A stretch of 64,000 nucleotides of DNA from Niveispirillum sp. (GTDB lineage Bacteria; Pseudomonadota; Alphaproteobacteria; Azospirillales; Azospirillaceae): positions 1,238 through 65,237 of the forward strand of contig NZ_JAGOGJ010000016.1 of NCBI RefSeq assembly GCF_017996735.1, written 5' to 3'. Numbering within the stretch: the stretch's first letter is position 1; every line of letters begins with the position of its first letter. The notes below the pieces were generated by a model. That model saw only the letters and a program-made list of their open reading frames with translations. It searched no databases and was not told the origin of the DNA. Positions 24,513 to 33,592 of this stretch are shown here, one piece after another. Both the position numbers and the translations under genes were made by a program.

Positions 24513-26639
24513 ATGAAGGCGCGAACCTTAAACAGCCGCAATCCCCGAAACAAGGCGGCAGGCCGTGCCCTGGCGGCGATGCTGATCTGTCTGGGAATGG
24601 GGCTTGGCATGCCCGGTCTGGCATGGGCGGCCAACCCGACAAGCGAGGTTGGCATCTACAAGCAGGCTCTGCGCGCCGCCGACATGGGCAAGATGGACGA
24701 GGCCCAGCGTCTGGTGCGCCGCGCGCCGGACGAACTGGCATCGCAGTTGCTGCTGTGGATGCAGTTGACCCAGCCCGGCACGGATGCCACCTGGGAAGCC
24801 ATTACCGGCTTCATGAAGCGCCATCCCGACTGGCCCAACCAAGCCTCCTTGCGCCGCAATGCGGAGGGCAAGATGCCCCCCGACATGCCCTATCAGGCCG
24901 TGCGGGAATGGTTCGAGAAAAACCCGCCCCTGACCTGGGTCGGGGTGGGTCGCTATTCTGATGCGCTGATGGAGACAGGTGCATCGGACAAGGCGATCGA
25001 GATGGTCCGCAGCCGCTATGTCAATGGCAGCTTCGGCGTGCAGGAGGAACGGGATTTCCGCCAGCGCTATGCCGGCCTGCTGCGTCCCGCCGACCATGCG
25101 GCCCGCCTGGACCAGTTGCTGTGGTCGGAGAAGGTCGACGATGCGCGCCGCGTCATGCCGCTGGTCGATCCGGGGCTTCAGGCCGTGGCAGAGGCCCGCA
25201 TCGCGCTGGCCGCCATGTCGCCGGGCGTTGATGGCGCCCTGCGCCGCGTGCCGGCCAATCTGCAGAACGATCCCGGCCTGCTGTACGACCGCACCCGCTG
25301 GCGCCGCCGCAAGGATATGAATGACGGCGCCGTGGAGGTGCTGGCCAAGCGGCAGCCGGAGGAACAGGCCCATCCCGCCGATTGGTGGGTGGAACGCCAC
25401 ATCCTGGCCCGCCGGTTGATGGAACGGGAACAGTTTGCCCAGGCCTATGACATCGTGTCCGCCCATGCGTCCAAGGACGGTCTGGCCTTCGCCCAGGCGG
25501 AATTCCTGGCGGGCTGGCTGGCGCTGCGCAAACTGAATCGCCCGGAAGAGGCACTGAAACATTTCGAGGCGCTGTTCCGGGGCACCAGTTCACCGGTCAG
25601 CCGCTCACGCGGCGCCTATTGGGCGGGCCGGGCCCTGGACGCAATGGGCGACAAGGAACTGGCCGCCACCTGGTACGACACGGCCACCACCTATGGCGGT
25701 ACCTTCTATGGTCTGCTGGCCGCCGACCATCTGGAACGGCCACCCGGCAGCGCCATGCCGGTGGAACCCGACCCGACGGAGGAACAACGCCGCGCCTTCA
25801 ACAAGCGGGAAATCGTGAAGGTCATTCGTCTCCTGGCCCGGATTGAGGGGGCCGACAGCGACCGCACGACCCTGTTCATACGCAAGATGGCTACCGACGC
25901 CAAGACGGGTGAGGAATATCAACTGGTCGGCGATCTGGCCCTGGCGCTGAAGCGCAAGGATCTGGCCGTCACCACCTCCCGCGCGGCGTGGCAGGACGGG
26001 TTCGTCCTGCGTCAGGCGGGCTTTCCCCTGCTGGACATGAAGGCCCCTCCCCGTCCGGAGACGGCCCTGATCCATGGCATCATCCGCCAGGAGAGCAATT
26101 TTGTGGCCACGGCCATCAGCTCCGCCGGCGCACGCGGCCTGATGCAGGTGATGCCGACCACGGCCGCCGGTGTGAACAAGCCACCGCCGGCCCCGAAGCC
26201 AGCGGCGAAACCGGCAGCAACCAAGAACGACAAGGCCAAGAAGCAGGACGCCAAGCAGAAAAAGCCGACGACCGCCAAACAGCAGCCCCCCAAGACCAAC
26301 AGCGTGGCCAACCGTCTGACGGCGGACCCGCGCTATAATGTGGAGACGGGGTCCACCTATCTGGCCGATCTGGTCGACCGGTTCGGCGGCTCCTACGTCC
26401 TGGCCATCGCCGCCTACAATGCCGGGCCGGGCCGCGTGGCGGGGTGGGTGCGCGACTATGGCGATCCACGGGGCAATGGAGTCGATGTCATCGACTGGAT
26501 CGAAACAATGCCGATCTACGAAACCCGAAACTATGTTCAGCGTGTTCTGGAGAATGTCCACCTGTACCGGGCACGACTGGGCCATCCGTCCCTGCGGATG
26601 ACCCTGGATCTGGGACGCGGCGCCGCCACCAACGGCTGA
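24513..26639 (+). CDS. Soluble lytic murein transglycosylase with an insertion in the catalytic domain
   Basis: A 708-residue periplasmic Slt70-like enzyme. A signal peptide (to about residue 39, ...GLAWA) precedes a long helical superhelix (about residues 45-500) and then the SLT catalytic domain: Glu in IIRQESNF, SAGARGLMQVMPTTAAGV, and AIAAYNAGPGRVAGW. Between the second and third motifs there is an insertion of about 50 residues, very rich in Pro, Lys, Ala and Gln (about residues 552-600), where other family members have a short loop. The enzyme cleaves peptidoglycan glycan strands to 1,6-anhydromuropeptides. Its start is 24 bp from the divergent dapA start, linking lysine/DAP and wall turnover genes. 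Confidence 0.95.
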   Translation: MKARTLNSRNPRNKAAGRALAAMLICLGMGLGMPGLAWAANPTSEVGIYKQALRAADMGKMDEAQRLVRRAPDELASQLLLWMQLTQPGTDATWEAITGFMKRHPDWPNQASLRRNAEGKMPPDMPYQAVREWFEKNPPLTWVGVGRYSDALMETGASDKAIEMVRSRYVNGSFGVQEERDFRQRYAGLLRPADHAARLDQLLWSEKVDDARRVMPLVDPGLQAVAEARIALAAMSPGVDGALRRVPANLQNDPGLLYDRTRWRRRKDMNDGAVEVLAKRQPEEQAHPADWWVERHILARRLMEREQFAQAYDIVSAHASKDGLAFAQAEFLAGWLALRKLNRPEEALKHFEALFRGTSSPVSRSRGAYWAGRALDAMGDKELAATWYDTATTYGGTFYGLLAADHLERPPGSAMPVEPDPTEEQRRAFNKREIVKVIRLLARIEGADSDRTTLFIRKMATDAKTGEEYQLVGDLALALKRKDLAVTTSRAAWQDGFVLRQAGFPLLDMKAPPRPETALIHGIIRQESNFVATAISSAGARGLMQVMPTTAAGVNKPPPAPKPAAKPAATKNDKAKKQDAKQKKPTTAKQQPPKTNSVANRLTADPRYNVETGSTYLADLVDRFGGSYVLAIAAYNAGPGRVAGWVRDYGDPRGNGVDVIDWIETMPIYETRNYVQRVLENVHLYRARLGHPSLRMTLDLGRGAATNG

Positions 26640-26740
26640 GTACGAAGGGGCTACTCCCTATTTCCGCGCGCCAAACGGGCGGCGACAGGCGATGATGATC
26701 ACAGCATCGTCACACCCTCGCCGCCCGGAGCGCCTTGAGA

Positions 26741-26962
26741 ATGCCGGCCCAGCCCATTGCACAGCATATCCGAGAGGCCGCCATCGTTCATGCCCGCCTG
26801 CTCGACCGGTTGATCGCAGAAACCGAGATCGAGGCGGAACAGGCGGCGGGGCAGTTCGTGCGGGAAAGCCTGCGCGAATGGCTGGGCGTGCTTCGGGCCG
26901 AAAGGCAGGTTTATGGCCTCGCCGCGACCCTTCTTGTTACAAAAGTAGAAAATGCTGCTTGA
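26741..26962 (+). CDS. Small hypothetical helical protein
   Basis: A 73-residue protein starting at ATG 26741 (MPAQPIAQHIREAA); a TTG two codons upstream, closer to GGAG, is an alternative start. It is predicted to be almost entirely alpha-helical (HARLLDRLIAETEIEAEQAAG and FVRESLREWLGVLRAE), with heptad-like spacing that suggests a coiled coil. Codon bias matches its neighbours, which supports a real gene. No family is recognised. It follows the transglycosylase by about 100 bp without a terminator. Confidence 0.55.
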   Translation: MPAQPIAQHIREAAIVHARLLDRLIAETEIEAEQAAGQFVRESLREWLGVLRAERQVYGLAATLLVTKVENAA

Positions 26963-27519
26963 CGAATCGTCAGGATTCCGGAATTTCATCGTGAAAATCC
27001 GGAAACGGGCACTGACTGCGGCAAATCAGTCCAGTTCCGGATTCGCGATCTTGGTTTCTCGATGGCTCCTGCATGTGGTAGTGTAATTGCTGCGCAATAC
27101 CCGCAAGCGCCGTAGCGGTCGCGTAAAAACGCATTGCCTTTAATTTTGTCGCCGCGGGTAGTTGATCGTTGGACAGTGGAAGACAACCGAAGGGAGGTCG
27201 CGCTGGCAAAATTAACCTTGTTTCGTCATTTTCTTGGGGTGGATCTTGCCCTTCTGCCGGCTATTGCGATCCAAAGACATACAAGTTATGGACAGGTGGA
27301 TCGAAATCGCAGATATTGCCATACCATAGCATGACGGAGCGTTGAGCAGCATACTTGCCGAAAGCAGCTCAATGGTGATTATGACGGTGGAAGACAAGTT
27401 GCTTTCCCGGCACAACACCAAGCAAAGTTCATGAGAACAGCGGCGTGCCGGATGCGCGGAACTTTGCGTGCAGTCCGGGTGTTGCCACAGGAACGTGAAA
27501 TAGGGGGCAATAGAGTTCG
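26963..27519. other. 557-bp AT-richer intergenic region with repeated TTCCGGAA-like motifs
   Basis: No convincing gene is seen; the short frames inside lack codon bias. Three related motifs lie at its left end: a perfect palindrome ATTCCGGAAT (26975-26984), ATCCGGAAA (26997-27005) and GTTCCGGATT (27034-27043), preceded by TGACGAATCGTCA (26958-26970). The rest, up to the XRE regulator gene, is clearly AT-richer than its flanks. It may hold the regulator promoter, binding sites or a small RNA. Confidence 0.45.
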
Positions 27520-28191
27520 ATGCCGAGACGGAGCAAAAACGCAGCGGTCGCTGCCCTTGAGACGGTAATCGAGAACCATGTGGCCGGCCGTATCAGGCTT
27601 CGTCGCGGCCTTCTTGGTATGAGCCAGTCCGATCTGGCAAAGGCCCTGGGCATTACATTCCAGCAGGTCCAGAAGTATGAACGCGGTTCAAACAGAGTTT
27701 CTGTTGGGAAACTCTATCGGCTGGCTGACATCCTGGACGTACCGCTGACCTTCTTCTTCGACGGGTTGGATGTACCGGACATGCGGCGGCCGCCCGAAAG
27801 CTTCGCCGCCACGGCCGAAGGGTCCTCCCCCATCCTGTCCCGTCGTGAACTGGACTTGCTGCGGGCCTGGAAATCGGCGCCGGAAGAAATCGCGGACGCT
27901 GTCGGATCGTTGCTGCGCGCGATTTCGCCCAATGCCGGTTATGATGAAGAAGCGGCCGCTGCTGCTGCTGCCAACCGGCAATACAGTGCCCCCGTCTCGG
28001 TGCAACCCGCTGACATCATCGAACCACCCCGCCGCCGTGGCCCGGTGCCCGGCAGCAAGCGACAGCCCAAGGCCGCGGCGCCTGATGTTGCAGTGGCCCC
28101 TGCGCCCGCCACTGCCGGTGGCCGCCGCCGTCGCGGCGCCGTCTGGGACCCGGCGGATATCAAGGACTACAATGACGGTGAGAGTGAGTAA
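27520..28191 (+). CDS. XRE-family helix-turn-helix regulator with disordered C-terminus
   Basis: A 223-residue protein. Residues about 20-75 form a Cro/C1-type helix-turn-helix: IRLRRGLLGMSQSDLAKALG, then ITFQQVQKYERGSNRVSVGKL, then LADILDVPLTFFFDGL. This form is widespread in alphaproteobacteria. The middle (ILSRRELDLLRAW) may be helical, and the last 90 residues are Ala/Pro/Arg-rich and probably disordered, ending in VWDPADIKDYNDG. The gene follows the 557-bp region with repeated motifs, so autoregulation there is possible. It has its own strong terminator. Confidence 0.93.
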   Translation: MPRRSKNAAVAALETVIENHVAGRIRLRRGLLGMSQSDLAKALGITFQQVQKYERGSNRVSVGKLYRLADILDVPLTFFFDGLDVPDMRRPPESFAATAEGSSPILSRRELDLLRAWKSAPEEIADAVGSLLRAISPNAGYDEEAAAAAAANRQYSAPVSVQPADIIEPPRRRGPVPGSKRQPKAAAPDVAVAPAPATAGGRRRRGAVWDPADIKDYNDGESE

Positions 28192-28260
28192 CCTTTAAGA
28201 GGTTGATCGCATTTCCGGATGCGTCGGCCATATATCTTGTTCTTAGAGTATGGCTATAGA

Positions 28261-28296
28261 AAGCGTCGGCGGGACTTCCTGCCGACGCTTTTTTAT
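28261..28296 (+). terminator. Intrinsic terminator of the XRE regulator
   Basis: A 13-bp stem with one G-T pair (28261-28273 with 28278-28290) is followed by a run of six T residues. It is about 70 bases after the stop codon. Confidence 0.9.
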
Positions 28297-28316
28297 TGGC
28301 GGCGAGAAGGCCCCTG

Positions 28317-29639
28317 TCAGGGTCGGAAACTGAGCCAGACATTGTAACCGTCATGCAGCGCGTCAAAGGCCAGCACCTGGCCGCGCGTGACGGTCAGCGG
28401 GCGATCAGGCAGGTAGAATCCGGGCTGCCACCCGCTTGCGGGGCTGTCGATAAAGGGGCTGTTCTCGAACGTCACGCCGCCGCCGAAATCCAGCCAGACC
28501 CATTGTGCCAAAGCCACGCAGCGCCCATCGGTCCCAGCAGGCAAGGTGAAGCGCACATGTTCACTGCCCGGTATGGGCTCGCCGGTAAAATCGAAACTGA
28601 ACGGATCGACAGGTGCCGACAAGGCCACGGGCTGTACCAGACGGGCATCGTAACGCACGGACCGTGGGTAGAGGTGGTTGAAGGCGGAAAGGTCGAAACC
28701 GCTGGTCGGACCGGTGAACAGGTGTTTTTCCAGCACATCACCGCCGGCCAGAGCACAGCGCACACCCCCGCGCGCCGGCAGGATACGAGCATCGGGCACC
28801 AGCAGGCGCGCGCGGGCATCGGCAACGGCGGGGATGATGCGCTCCGACAGGAAATCGCTGGCCACGATCTCCGAGAGCAGCACGTCGGCGCGCCGTGGCA
28901 GCACGTCGCCCACCTGCAGGGCGGTGGACAGGGTATTGACGACGGTGATGCGGTCGGACAGGCCATTGGCGGCAATCACGGCACGCGCCGTCTCCGCGAT
29001 CCATGGTACCGCCTCGCAGGTCACCACCTGTGCCCCGGCCTGGGCCGCCATCATGGCCAGCAGGCCCGAACCCGTACCAATTTCCAGCACCAGATCGCCG
29101 GGCCGCACCTGGGCCTTGATCGCCGCTTCATACGCATCGTTGCGCGGCGCGTCATTCACCATGGGCACATGCCACAGCGGCAACATCTGCGTGCGCAGCT
29201 TTGATTGCAGTAATTGGGCTTCCACGAAATCCGGTTTCAGGGCCAGGGCGGAGGTCACCTGTTCCAGAGCGACTTCAACCTTGTTTTGATCACGATAGGC
29301 GGAAGCCAGGTTGAACCGGCCCACGGCATCGTCGGGTTCAACCTCCACGGATTTTTCAAAGGCGGTCGTCGCGTCGGCCATCCGCCCCAGTTTTTGCAGG
29401 CACAGACCAATATTGAAGTTCACCCCCCGGAAGGACGGATCGGCCTTGGCCGTGCGTTCAAAGGTGGCGAGCGCCGGTTCCCACTTCTCCTGCGCCTTCA
29501 GCACCACGCCCAGATTCCAGGTGACGGCCGCCATACCGGGCCGCGCCTTGTCGATCCGGCGGTAAAGCGCTTCCGCTTCGGCCCAGCGTCCTTCGTTTTG
29601 GTGGGTTACGGCCTGGGCGAAGGTGCGGTTGAGATCCAT
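28317..29639 (-). CDS. TPR protein fused to a PRMT9/PRMT7-like arginine methyltransferase domain
   Basis: A 440-residue protein. Residues 1-140 hold about four tetratricopeptide repeats (EGRWAEAEALYRRIDKARPG, VTWNLGVVLKAQEKWEPALA and so on). Residues 155-300 are a PRMT-type methyltransferase: WHVPMVNDAPRNDAYEAAI, SAM motif VLEIGTGSGLLAMMAAQAG, VTCEAVPW, and a double-E loop SEIVASDFLSERIIP with the two glutamates nine residues apart. The C-terminus matches the PRMT beta-barrel. This architecture is that of eukaryotic PRMT9. It could methylate protein arginine, but its substrate is unknown, and bacterial members are poorly studied. Adjacent genes give no clue. Confidence 0.8.
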   Translation of the reverse strand: MDLNRTFAQAVTHQNEGRWAEAEALYRRIDKARPGMAAVTWNLGVVLKAQEKWEPALATFERTAKADPSFRGVNFNIGLCLQKLGRMADATTAFEKSVEVEPDDAVGRFNLASAYRDQNKVEVALEQVTSALALKPDFVEAQLLQSKLRTQMLPLWHVPMVNDAPRNDAYEAAIKAQVRPGDLVLEIGTGSGLLAMMAAQAGAQVVTCEAVPWIAETARAVIAANGLSDRITVVNTLSTALQVGDVLPRRADVLLSEIVASDFLSERIIPAVADARARLLVPDARILPARGGVRCALAGGDVLEKHLFTGPTSGFDLSAFNHLYPRSVRYDARLVQPVALSAPVDPFSFDFTGEPIPGSEHVRFTLPAGTDGRCVALAQWVWLDFGGGVTFENSPFIDSPASGWQPGFYLPDRPLTVTRGQVLAFDALHDGYNVWLSFRP

Positions 29640-29790
29640 GGCAACGGCTTCAAAGGTGGATGTGCAGGCGGCATTGTGACGGGCGGGGGCCGGCCGATCA
29701 ACAGTTTGCCGATGGAAACCATCTGGCGTCCGCGGCGTTGCACGCTATGCTGCGCACCTGTGATCACAAGCCGCAAAAGGCCCCTCCCCC

Positions 29791-30003
29791 ATGCCCGTGT
29801 CCGACCAGCATCCCACCGTCAAACGGCGGCGCAGCCAGTTGCTGAACCATTTTCTGGTGTTTTTTATTTTCGCCGTGATCATTGTACCGGTGAATTTCTT
29901 CACCACACCCGATCATATCTGGTTCTTCTGGCCCCTGGTCGGCTGGATGGGACCGCTGGCCCTGCACACGGCCCATGCCATGGGCATGTTCGATCGGCGC
30001 TAG
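29791..30003 (+). CDS. 2TM-domain small membrane protein
   Basis: A 70-residue protein with two transmembrane helices, FLVFFIFAVIIVPVNFF and WFFWPLVGWMGPLALHTAHAMG, matching the 2TM domain family. These are found alone or attached to histidine kinases and have no known function. The gene is divergent from the TPR methyltransferase (150 bp) and convergent with purD. Confidence 0.85.
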   Translation: MPVSDQHPTVKRRRSQLLNHFLVFFIFAVIIVPVNFFTTPDHIWFFWPLVGWMGPLALHTAHAMGMFDRR

Positions 30004-30084
30004 CATTTCCTAGGGTTCGAAATGGAAACCGACTCAGGTCTCACATCACCCTCTATACCCTTGTAAAAGCTGGGGTGCTGGGGA

Positions 30085-30118
30085 GAAACCGGGCGCAACT
30101 GATCATGCGCCCGGTTTC
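30085..30118. terminator. 13-bp perfect hairpin between convergent genes
   Basis: GAAACCGGGCGCA (30085-30097) pairs with TGCGCCCGGTTTC (30106-30118) around an 8-base loop. It lies between the ends of the 2TM gene and purD. The downstream T content is low on both strands. Confidence 0.65.
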
Positions 30119-30127
30119 CTCAACCGA

Positions 30128-31423
30128 TCACAAGCCGCGTTCCATGGCCCGCCAGGCGATATCGCGGCGGCAGAAGCCTTCCTTCCAGTCGATGCGGTCC
30201 ACCGCTTCATAGGCGTTGGCGCGGGCATCGGCCACGCGTGGGGCAATGGCGGTGACGCCCAGCACGCGGCCGCCATTGGCCAGGATGGCGCCATCAGCCC
30301 CTTCCTTGGTGCCCGCGTGGAAGATCTCCACGCCATCCACCTGCCCGGCCTGGGGCAGGTTGCCGATGCGCGTCCCCTTTACATAATCGCCTGGATAGCC
30401 TTCGGCGGCCATGACGACGCAGAGGGCGGCCTCGTCATGCCATTCGGGTTCCTGGCCCGACACATCACCCTGGGCCGCCGACAGCAGCAGCGGCACCAGA
30501 TCGGATTTCAGCCGGCGCATCAGCACCTGGCATTCCGGGTCGCCGAAGCGGACATTATATTCCAGCAGCTTGGGGATCGGCTGCCCGTCCGGCCCGTTCA
30601 CCACCATGATGCCGGCGAACAGCACGCCGATGAAGGGCTTGCCCTCCGCCGCCATGCCGCGCACGGTGGGAAGGATCATCTCGTCCATGATCCGCGCCTC
30701 GATAGCGGGCGTCAGGACGGGGGCGGGGCTGTAGGTGCCCATGCCGCCGGTGTTCGGGCCCTGGTCGCCGTCATAGGCGCGCTTATGGTCCTGGGCGCCG
30801 GCCAGGGCCACGGCATTGGTCCCGTCGCAGATGGCGAAGAAGCTGGCCTCCTCCCCATCCAGAAACTCCTCGATCACCAGTTCGGCCCCGGCATCGCCGA
30901 AACGGCGGCCCACCATGGCCTCCTCGATGGCGGCATAGGCCTCGTCCACGCTCTGGCAGATGGTCACCCCCTTGCCGGCGGCCAGACCATCGGTCTTCAC
31001 CACAATGGGGGCACCGTGACGGGCCACGAATTCCTTGGCGGCCCCGATATCGGTAAAACGACCATAGGCGGCGGTGGGCACGCCGAAGCGGGCCACGGCA
31101 TCCTTCATGAAACCTTTGGACCCTTCCAGAGCGGCGGCCGCCTGCGACGGGCCAAAGGTGGGGATGCCGGCGGCGCGCAGCGCATCGGCCAGACCCAGCA
31201 CTAGCGGTTCCTCCGGCCCGACCACAACAAAGTCGATACCTTCGGCGGTCGCAAAGGCGGTGATGCCCGCCACGTCATTGGCCGATAGCGGCACCAGTGT
31301 CGCCACATCCTTGATGCCGGCATTGCCGGGCGCGCAGTAAAGGGCGTCGCACAGGGGAGAGCGCTTGATGGCCCAGCACAGCGCATGTTCGCGACCACCC
31401 GAACCCACGACCAGAATCTTCAT
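30128..31423 (-). CDS. purD: Phosphoribosylamine-glycine ligase
   Basis: A 431-residue ATP-grasp enzyme of purine synthesis, joining glycine to 5-phosphoribosylamine. The start [30 protein letters not shown] (phosphate loop), [17 protein letters not shown], the signature TGGMGTYSP, and [15 protein letters not shown] are all standard, and the length is normal. It is probably transcribed with or after the threonine aldolase gene 97 bp upstream. No other purine genes are nearby. Confidence 0.97.
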   Translation of the reverse strand: MKILVVGSGGREHALCWAIKRSPLCDALYCAPGNAGIKDVATLVPLSANDVAGITAFATAEGIDFVVVGPEEPLVLGLADALRAAGIPTFGPSQAAAALEGSKGFMKDAVARFGVPTAAYGRFTDIGAAKEFVARHGAPIVVKTDGLAAGKGVTICQSVDEAYAAIEEAMVGRRFGDAGAELVIEEFLDGEEASFFAICDGTNAVALAGAQDHKRAYDGDQGPNTGGMGTYSPAPVLTPAIEARIMDEMILPTVRGMAAEGKPFIGVLFAGIMVVNGPDGQPIPKLLEYNVRFGDPECQVLMRRLKSDLVPLLLSAAQGDVSGQEPEWHDEAALCVVMAAEGYPGDYVKGTRIGNLPQAGQVDGVEIFHAGTKEGADGAILANGGRVLGVTAIAPRVADARANAYEAVDRIDWKEGFCRRDIAWRAMERGL

Positions 31424-31520
31424 GGCTTTATCCCCCTGCTGCTGCTGCCGTTTGGCGGCGGTTGCTTAGCATGGGATGGGCGCCATGGTCACCCGGCGGT
31501 GTGGGATGGCGCCAATGCGT

Positions 31521-32612
31521 TCAGCCGCGTGCGGACGCCAGCAGGGCCGCGAACCGGTCGGCCAGTGTGTCCACGCCATGGGCCAGCGTCGCCTCCCCTA
31601 CCACCATCTCGGTGAAGCAATGGTCGCGCACCGGCAGGGGGATGATGCGGCCAAAGCACCACACCCCCTGCTCCCGCGCTGTCCGTTCCAACGCCGCCGC
31701 CAGCGCCGAGGCGGACACGGGCCAGACCAGCCGGAAGGAATTGCACATCACCCGGTCGGCGGCCCACGGGGCATCGCGCGTTGACAGCGCCTCGGCCAGG
31801 GCCGTGGCATAGGTGTGATACCCGGCCATACGCGGCAGGAAATGGCGCAACCCGTACAGCCCGCCCAGCACATAGGGAAAGGCCGTGTAGAGATTGCCGC
31901 CCATGCGCGAGCGCCAGGGTTTCAGCATGTCCAGAAACGCCGTCTCGCCTGCGATCAGCGCCCCGCCCGGCGCGCCCAGGCCCTTGTAAAGGCTGACATA
32001 AAGACTGTCGGCCAGGGCGGCGATGTCCGCCAGCGATCTTCCATAGAAGGGCTGCGTCTCCCACAGCCGCGCCCCATCCAGGTGGAAGGCGATCCCCTGA
32101 CCCCGGCACCAGGTCGAGATCGCGACAAGCTCTTCCCAGGCCGGCGCCCGGAACCCGGCATTGCGCAGCGGCAGTTCCACTACCACGGTGGCCAGCGGTT
32201 CCTTTACGCCCTGAAGATCGGCCAGGGTAAAGGGCGCGTCATCCGGCCCGATGCGGACCAGCCTTATATCCGACAGCCGCTCCACCGCGTCCGACTCGTC
32301 CACCGCGATGTGGCTTTTTGGATGAACCGCGACCAGCCGCCGGCCCGTACGCTCCCGATGCGCGAAAAGAACCGCCTGCTGCCCCACCACCGCCTTATGG
32401 AAGAACAAGGCGGACGGCTTGCCCAGCAGATCCGCCACCTGTCCCTGCAACAGGTCGATACCTGGGCCGGCATTATACTCATCGCCCGCCAGATCAATCT
32501 CCGGCATCGCCAGCATCCGCTCCATCCAAAGGCGCGGCGTGATCGGCCCATGCCCGTGCAGGAACGTATCGCAACAGGCGCGCAGGGCGCGGTCGAGGAT
32601 GATGGCGGTCAT
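31521..32612 (-). CDS. Threonine aldolase-type PLP lyase
   Basis: A 363-residue PLP enzyme of the beta-eliminating lyase/low-specificity threonine aldolase family, starting at ATG 32612 nine bases after AGGA. It contains HAVVG-like SALFFHKAVVGQQAVLFAH, HPKSHIAVDESDAVERLS, FHLDGARLWE, and the PLP Lys in SLYKGLGAPGGALIAG. The enzyme would cleave L-threonine or beta-hydroxy amino acids to glycine and an aldehyde. Its position next to purD, which consumes glycine, may be meaningful. It is divergent from the toxin-antitoxin pair. Confidence 0.88.
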   Translation of the reverse strand: MTAIILDRALRACCDTFLHGHGPITPRLWMERMLAMPEIDLAGDEYNAGPGIDLLQGQVADLLGKPSALFFHKAVVGQQAVLFAHRERTGRRLVAVHPKSHIAVDESDAVERLSDIRLVRIGPDDAPFTLADLQGVKEPLATVVVELPLRNAGFRAPAWEELVAISTWCRGQGIAFHLDGARLWETQPFYGRSLADIAALADSLYVSLYKGLGAPGGALIAGETAFLDMLKPWRSRMGGNLYTAFPYVLGGLYGLRHFLPRMAGYHTYATALAEALSTRDAPWAADRVMCNSFRLVWPVSASALAAALERTAREQGVWCFGRIIPLPVRDHCFTEMVVGEATLAHGVDTLADRFAALLASARG

Positions 32613-32729
32613 GGTCTGGTATCCTGTGGGTCGGTCCGGCAGCAGGATGCGCAATCGGCCCGACGGTTTCAACATTGCCGCCTGCGGCCAGATACCCATA
32701 TGATGGTGGCAAATGGCCAGGAGCGGATG

Positions 32730-33140
32730 ATGCAGCCGGCAGGTCTGAAAAACATCTTGGGCGATCAGGTTCCAGGCGGGCTTGACCTTGTCCGCCTGAT
32801 CCGCGACGGGCTGCCCATTGATGCCATCGATCATGTCATGGATGGCGGCTGGCTCAGCGCGGTGGAACTGGATCGCATCGTCCTGCCCCGACGGACGCTT
32901 TCAAACCGCCGCAAGACAGGCCGGTTGACGGCGGAACAGTCGGACAGGCTGGTACGCGTTGTCCGGCTGTTGGCCCTGACGGCAGAGACATTTGGGGATC
33001 GGGAGAAGGCGGCACGCTGGCTGCGCCGTCCGACATCGGCCCTGGGCGGGGAGCCACCCTTGCACCTGCTGGACACCGATGAAGGGGCGCGGGCGGTGGA
33101 AAACCTGCTGGGCCGCATCACCCATGGCATCGCCGCGTGA
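32730..33140 (+). CDS. Xre/MbcA/ParS-type antitoxin of a RES toxin-antitoxin pair
   Basis: A 136-residue protein starting at ATG 32730, six bases after CAGGAG; ATGs at 32700 and 32727 are in frame. The N-terminal half (DLVRLIRDGLPIDAIDHVMD, LPRRTLSNRRKTG) is the Xre-like helix region and the C-terminal half (LRRPTSALGGEPPLHLLDTDEGARAVENLLGRITHG) is the toxin-binding domain of the MbcA/ParS/Xre antitoxin family. Its last bases overlap the toxin start by four (GTGA), so the two are coupled. It would bind and inhibit the RES toxin and autoregulate the operon. Confidence 0.92.
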   Translation: MQPAGLKNILGDQVPGGLDLVRLIRDGLPIDAIDHVMDGGWLSAVELDRIVLPRRTLSNRRKTGRLTAEQSDRLVRVVRLLALTAETFGDREKAARWLRRPTSALGGEPPLHLLDTDEGARAVENLLGRITHGIAA

Positions 33141-33577
33141 CGCTGGGCTGGCGCATCTGCCGTGCGCCCTTTGCCGATCTGTCGGGTGAAGGCGCACGGC
33201 TTTACGGCGGGCGTTGGAACCAGTCGGGCTTGCCGTTGGTCTATCTGGCAGAGACCGCGGCGTTGGCCGTGCTGGAGGTCCGGGTGCATCTGGACCTGCC
33301 ACCCGATCTGTTGCCCGATGATTATGTGTTGAGCACCGTAACATTGGCGGGACTGACGGTGGAGCATGTAGGCGACCTGCCGTCAGATACAGCCGCCTTT
33401 GGCACCCACTGGCTGCGGTCGGCCCGCACGCCGGTCCTGTCGGTCCCGTCACTGATCGTGCCGGAAAGCCGCAATCTGCTGCTGAACCCGGCCCATCCCG
33501 AGGCAAACGGCGCCCGCATCACCGGCAGCCGGGCTTTCAGCTTCGACCGCCGGCTCTGGGCACCGTCCACGTCCTGA
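33137..33577 (+). CDS. RES-domain toxin (NAD+-degrading)
   Basis: A 146-residue protein starting at GTG 33137 inside the antitoxin stop. RES hallmarks are Arg in GARLYGGRWN, Glu in LAETAALAVLE and Ser in PSLIVPESRNLLLNP. Characterised RES toxins (for example MbcT in Mycobacterium tuberculosis) degrade NAD+ and arrest growth. Together with the upstream antitoxin it forms a complete type II system. The next gene, cobT, is convergent and 15 bp away. Confidence 0.93.
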   Translation: MTLGWRICRAPFADLSGEGARLYGGRWNQSGLPLVYLAETAALAVLEVRVHLDLPPDLLPDDYVLSTVTLAGLTVEHVGDLPSDTAAFGTHWLRSARTPVLSVPSLIVPESRNLLLNPAHPEANGARITGSRAFSFDRRLWAPSTS

Positions 33578-33592
33578 TCGTTCACGCTTTGA

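Noticed and set aside
26970..27209. Minus-strand frame of 79 codons in the AT-richer gap
   Set aside because: It has no codon bias, ribosome site or family resemblance.
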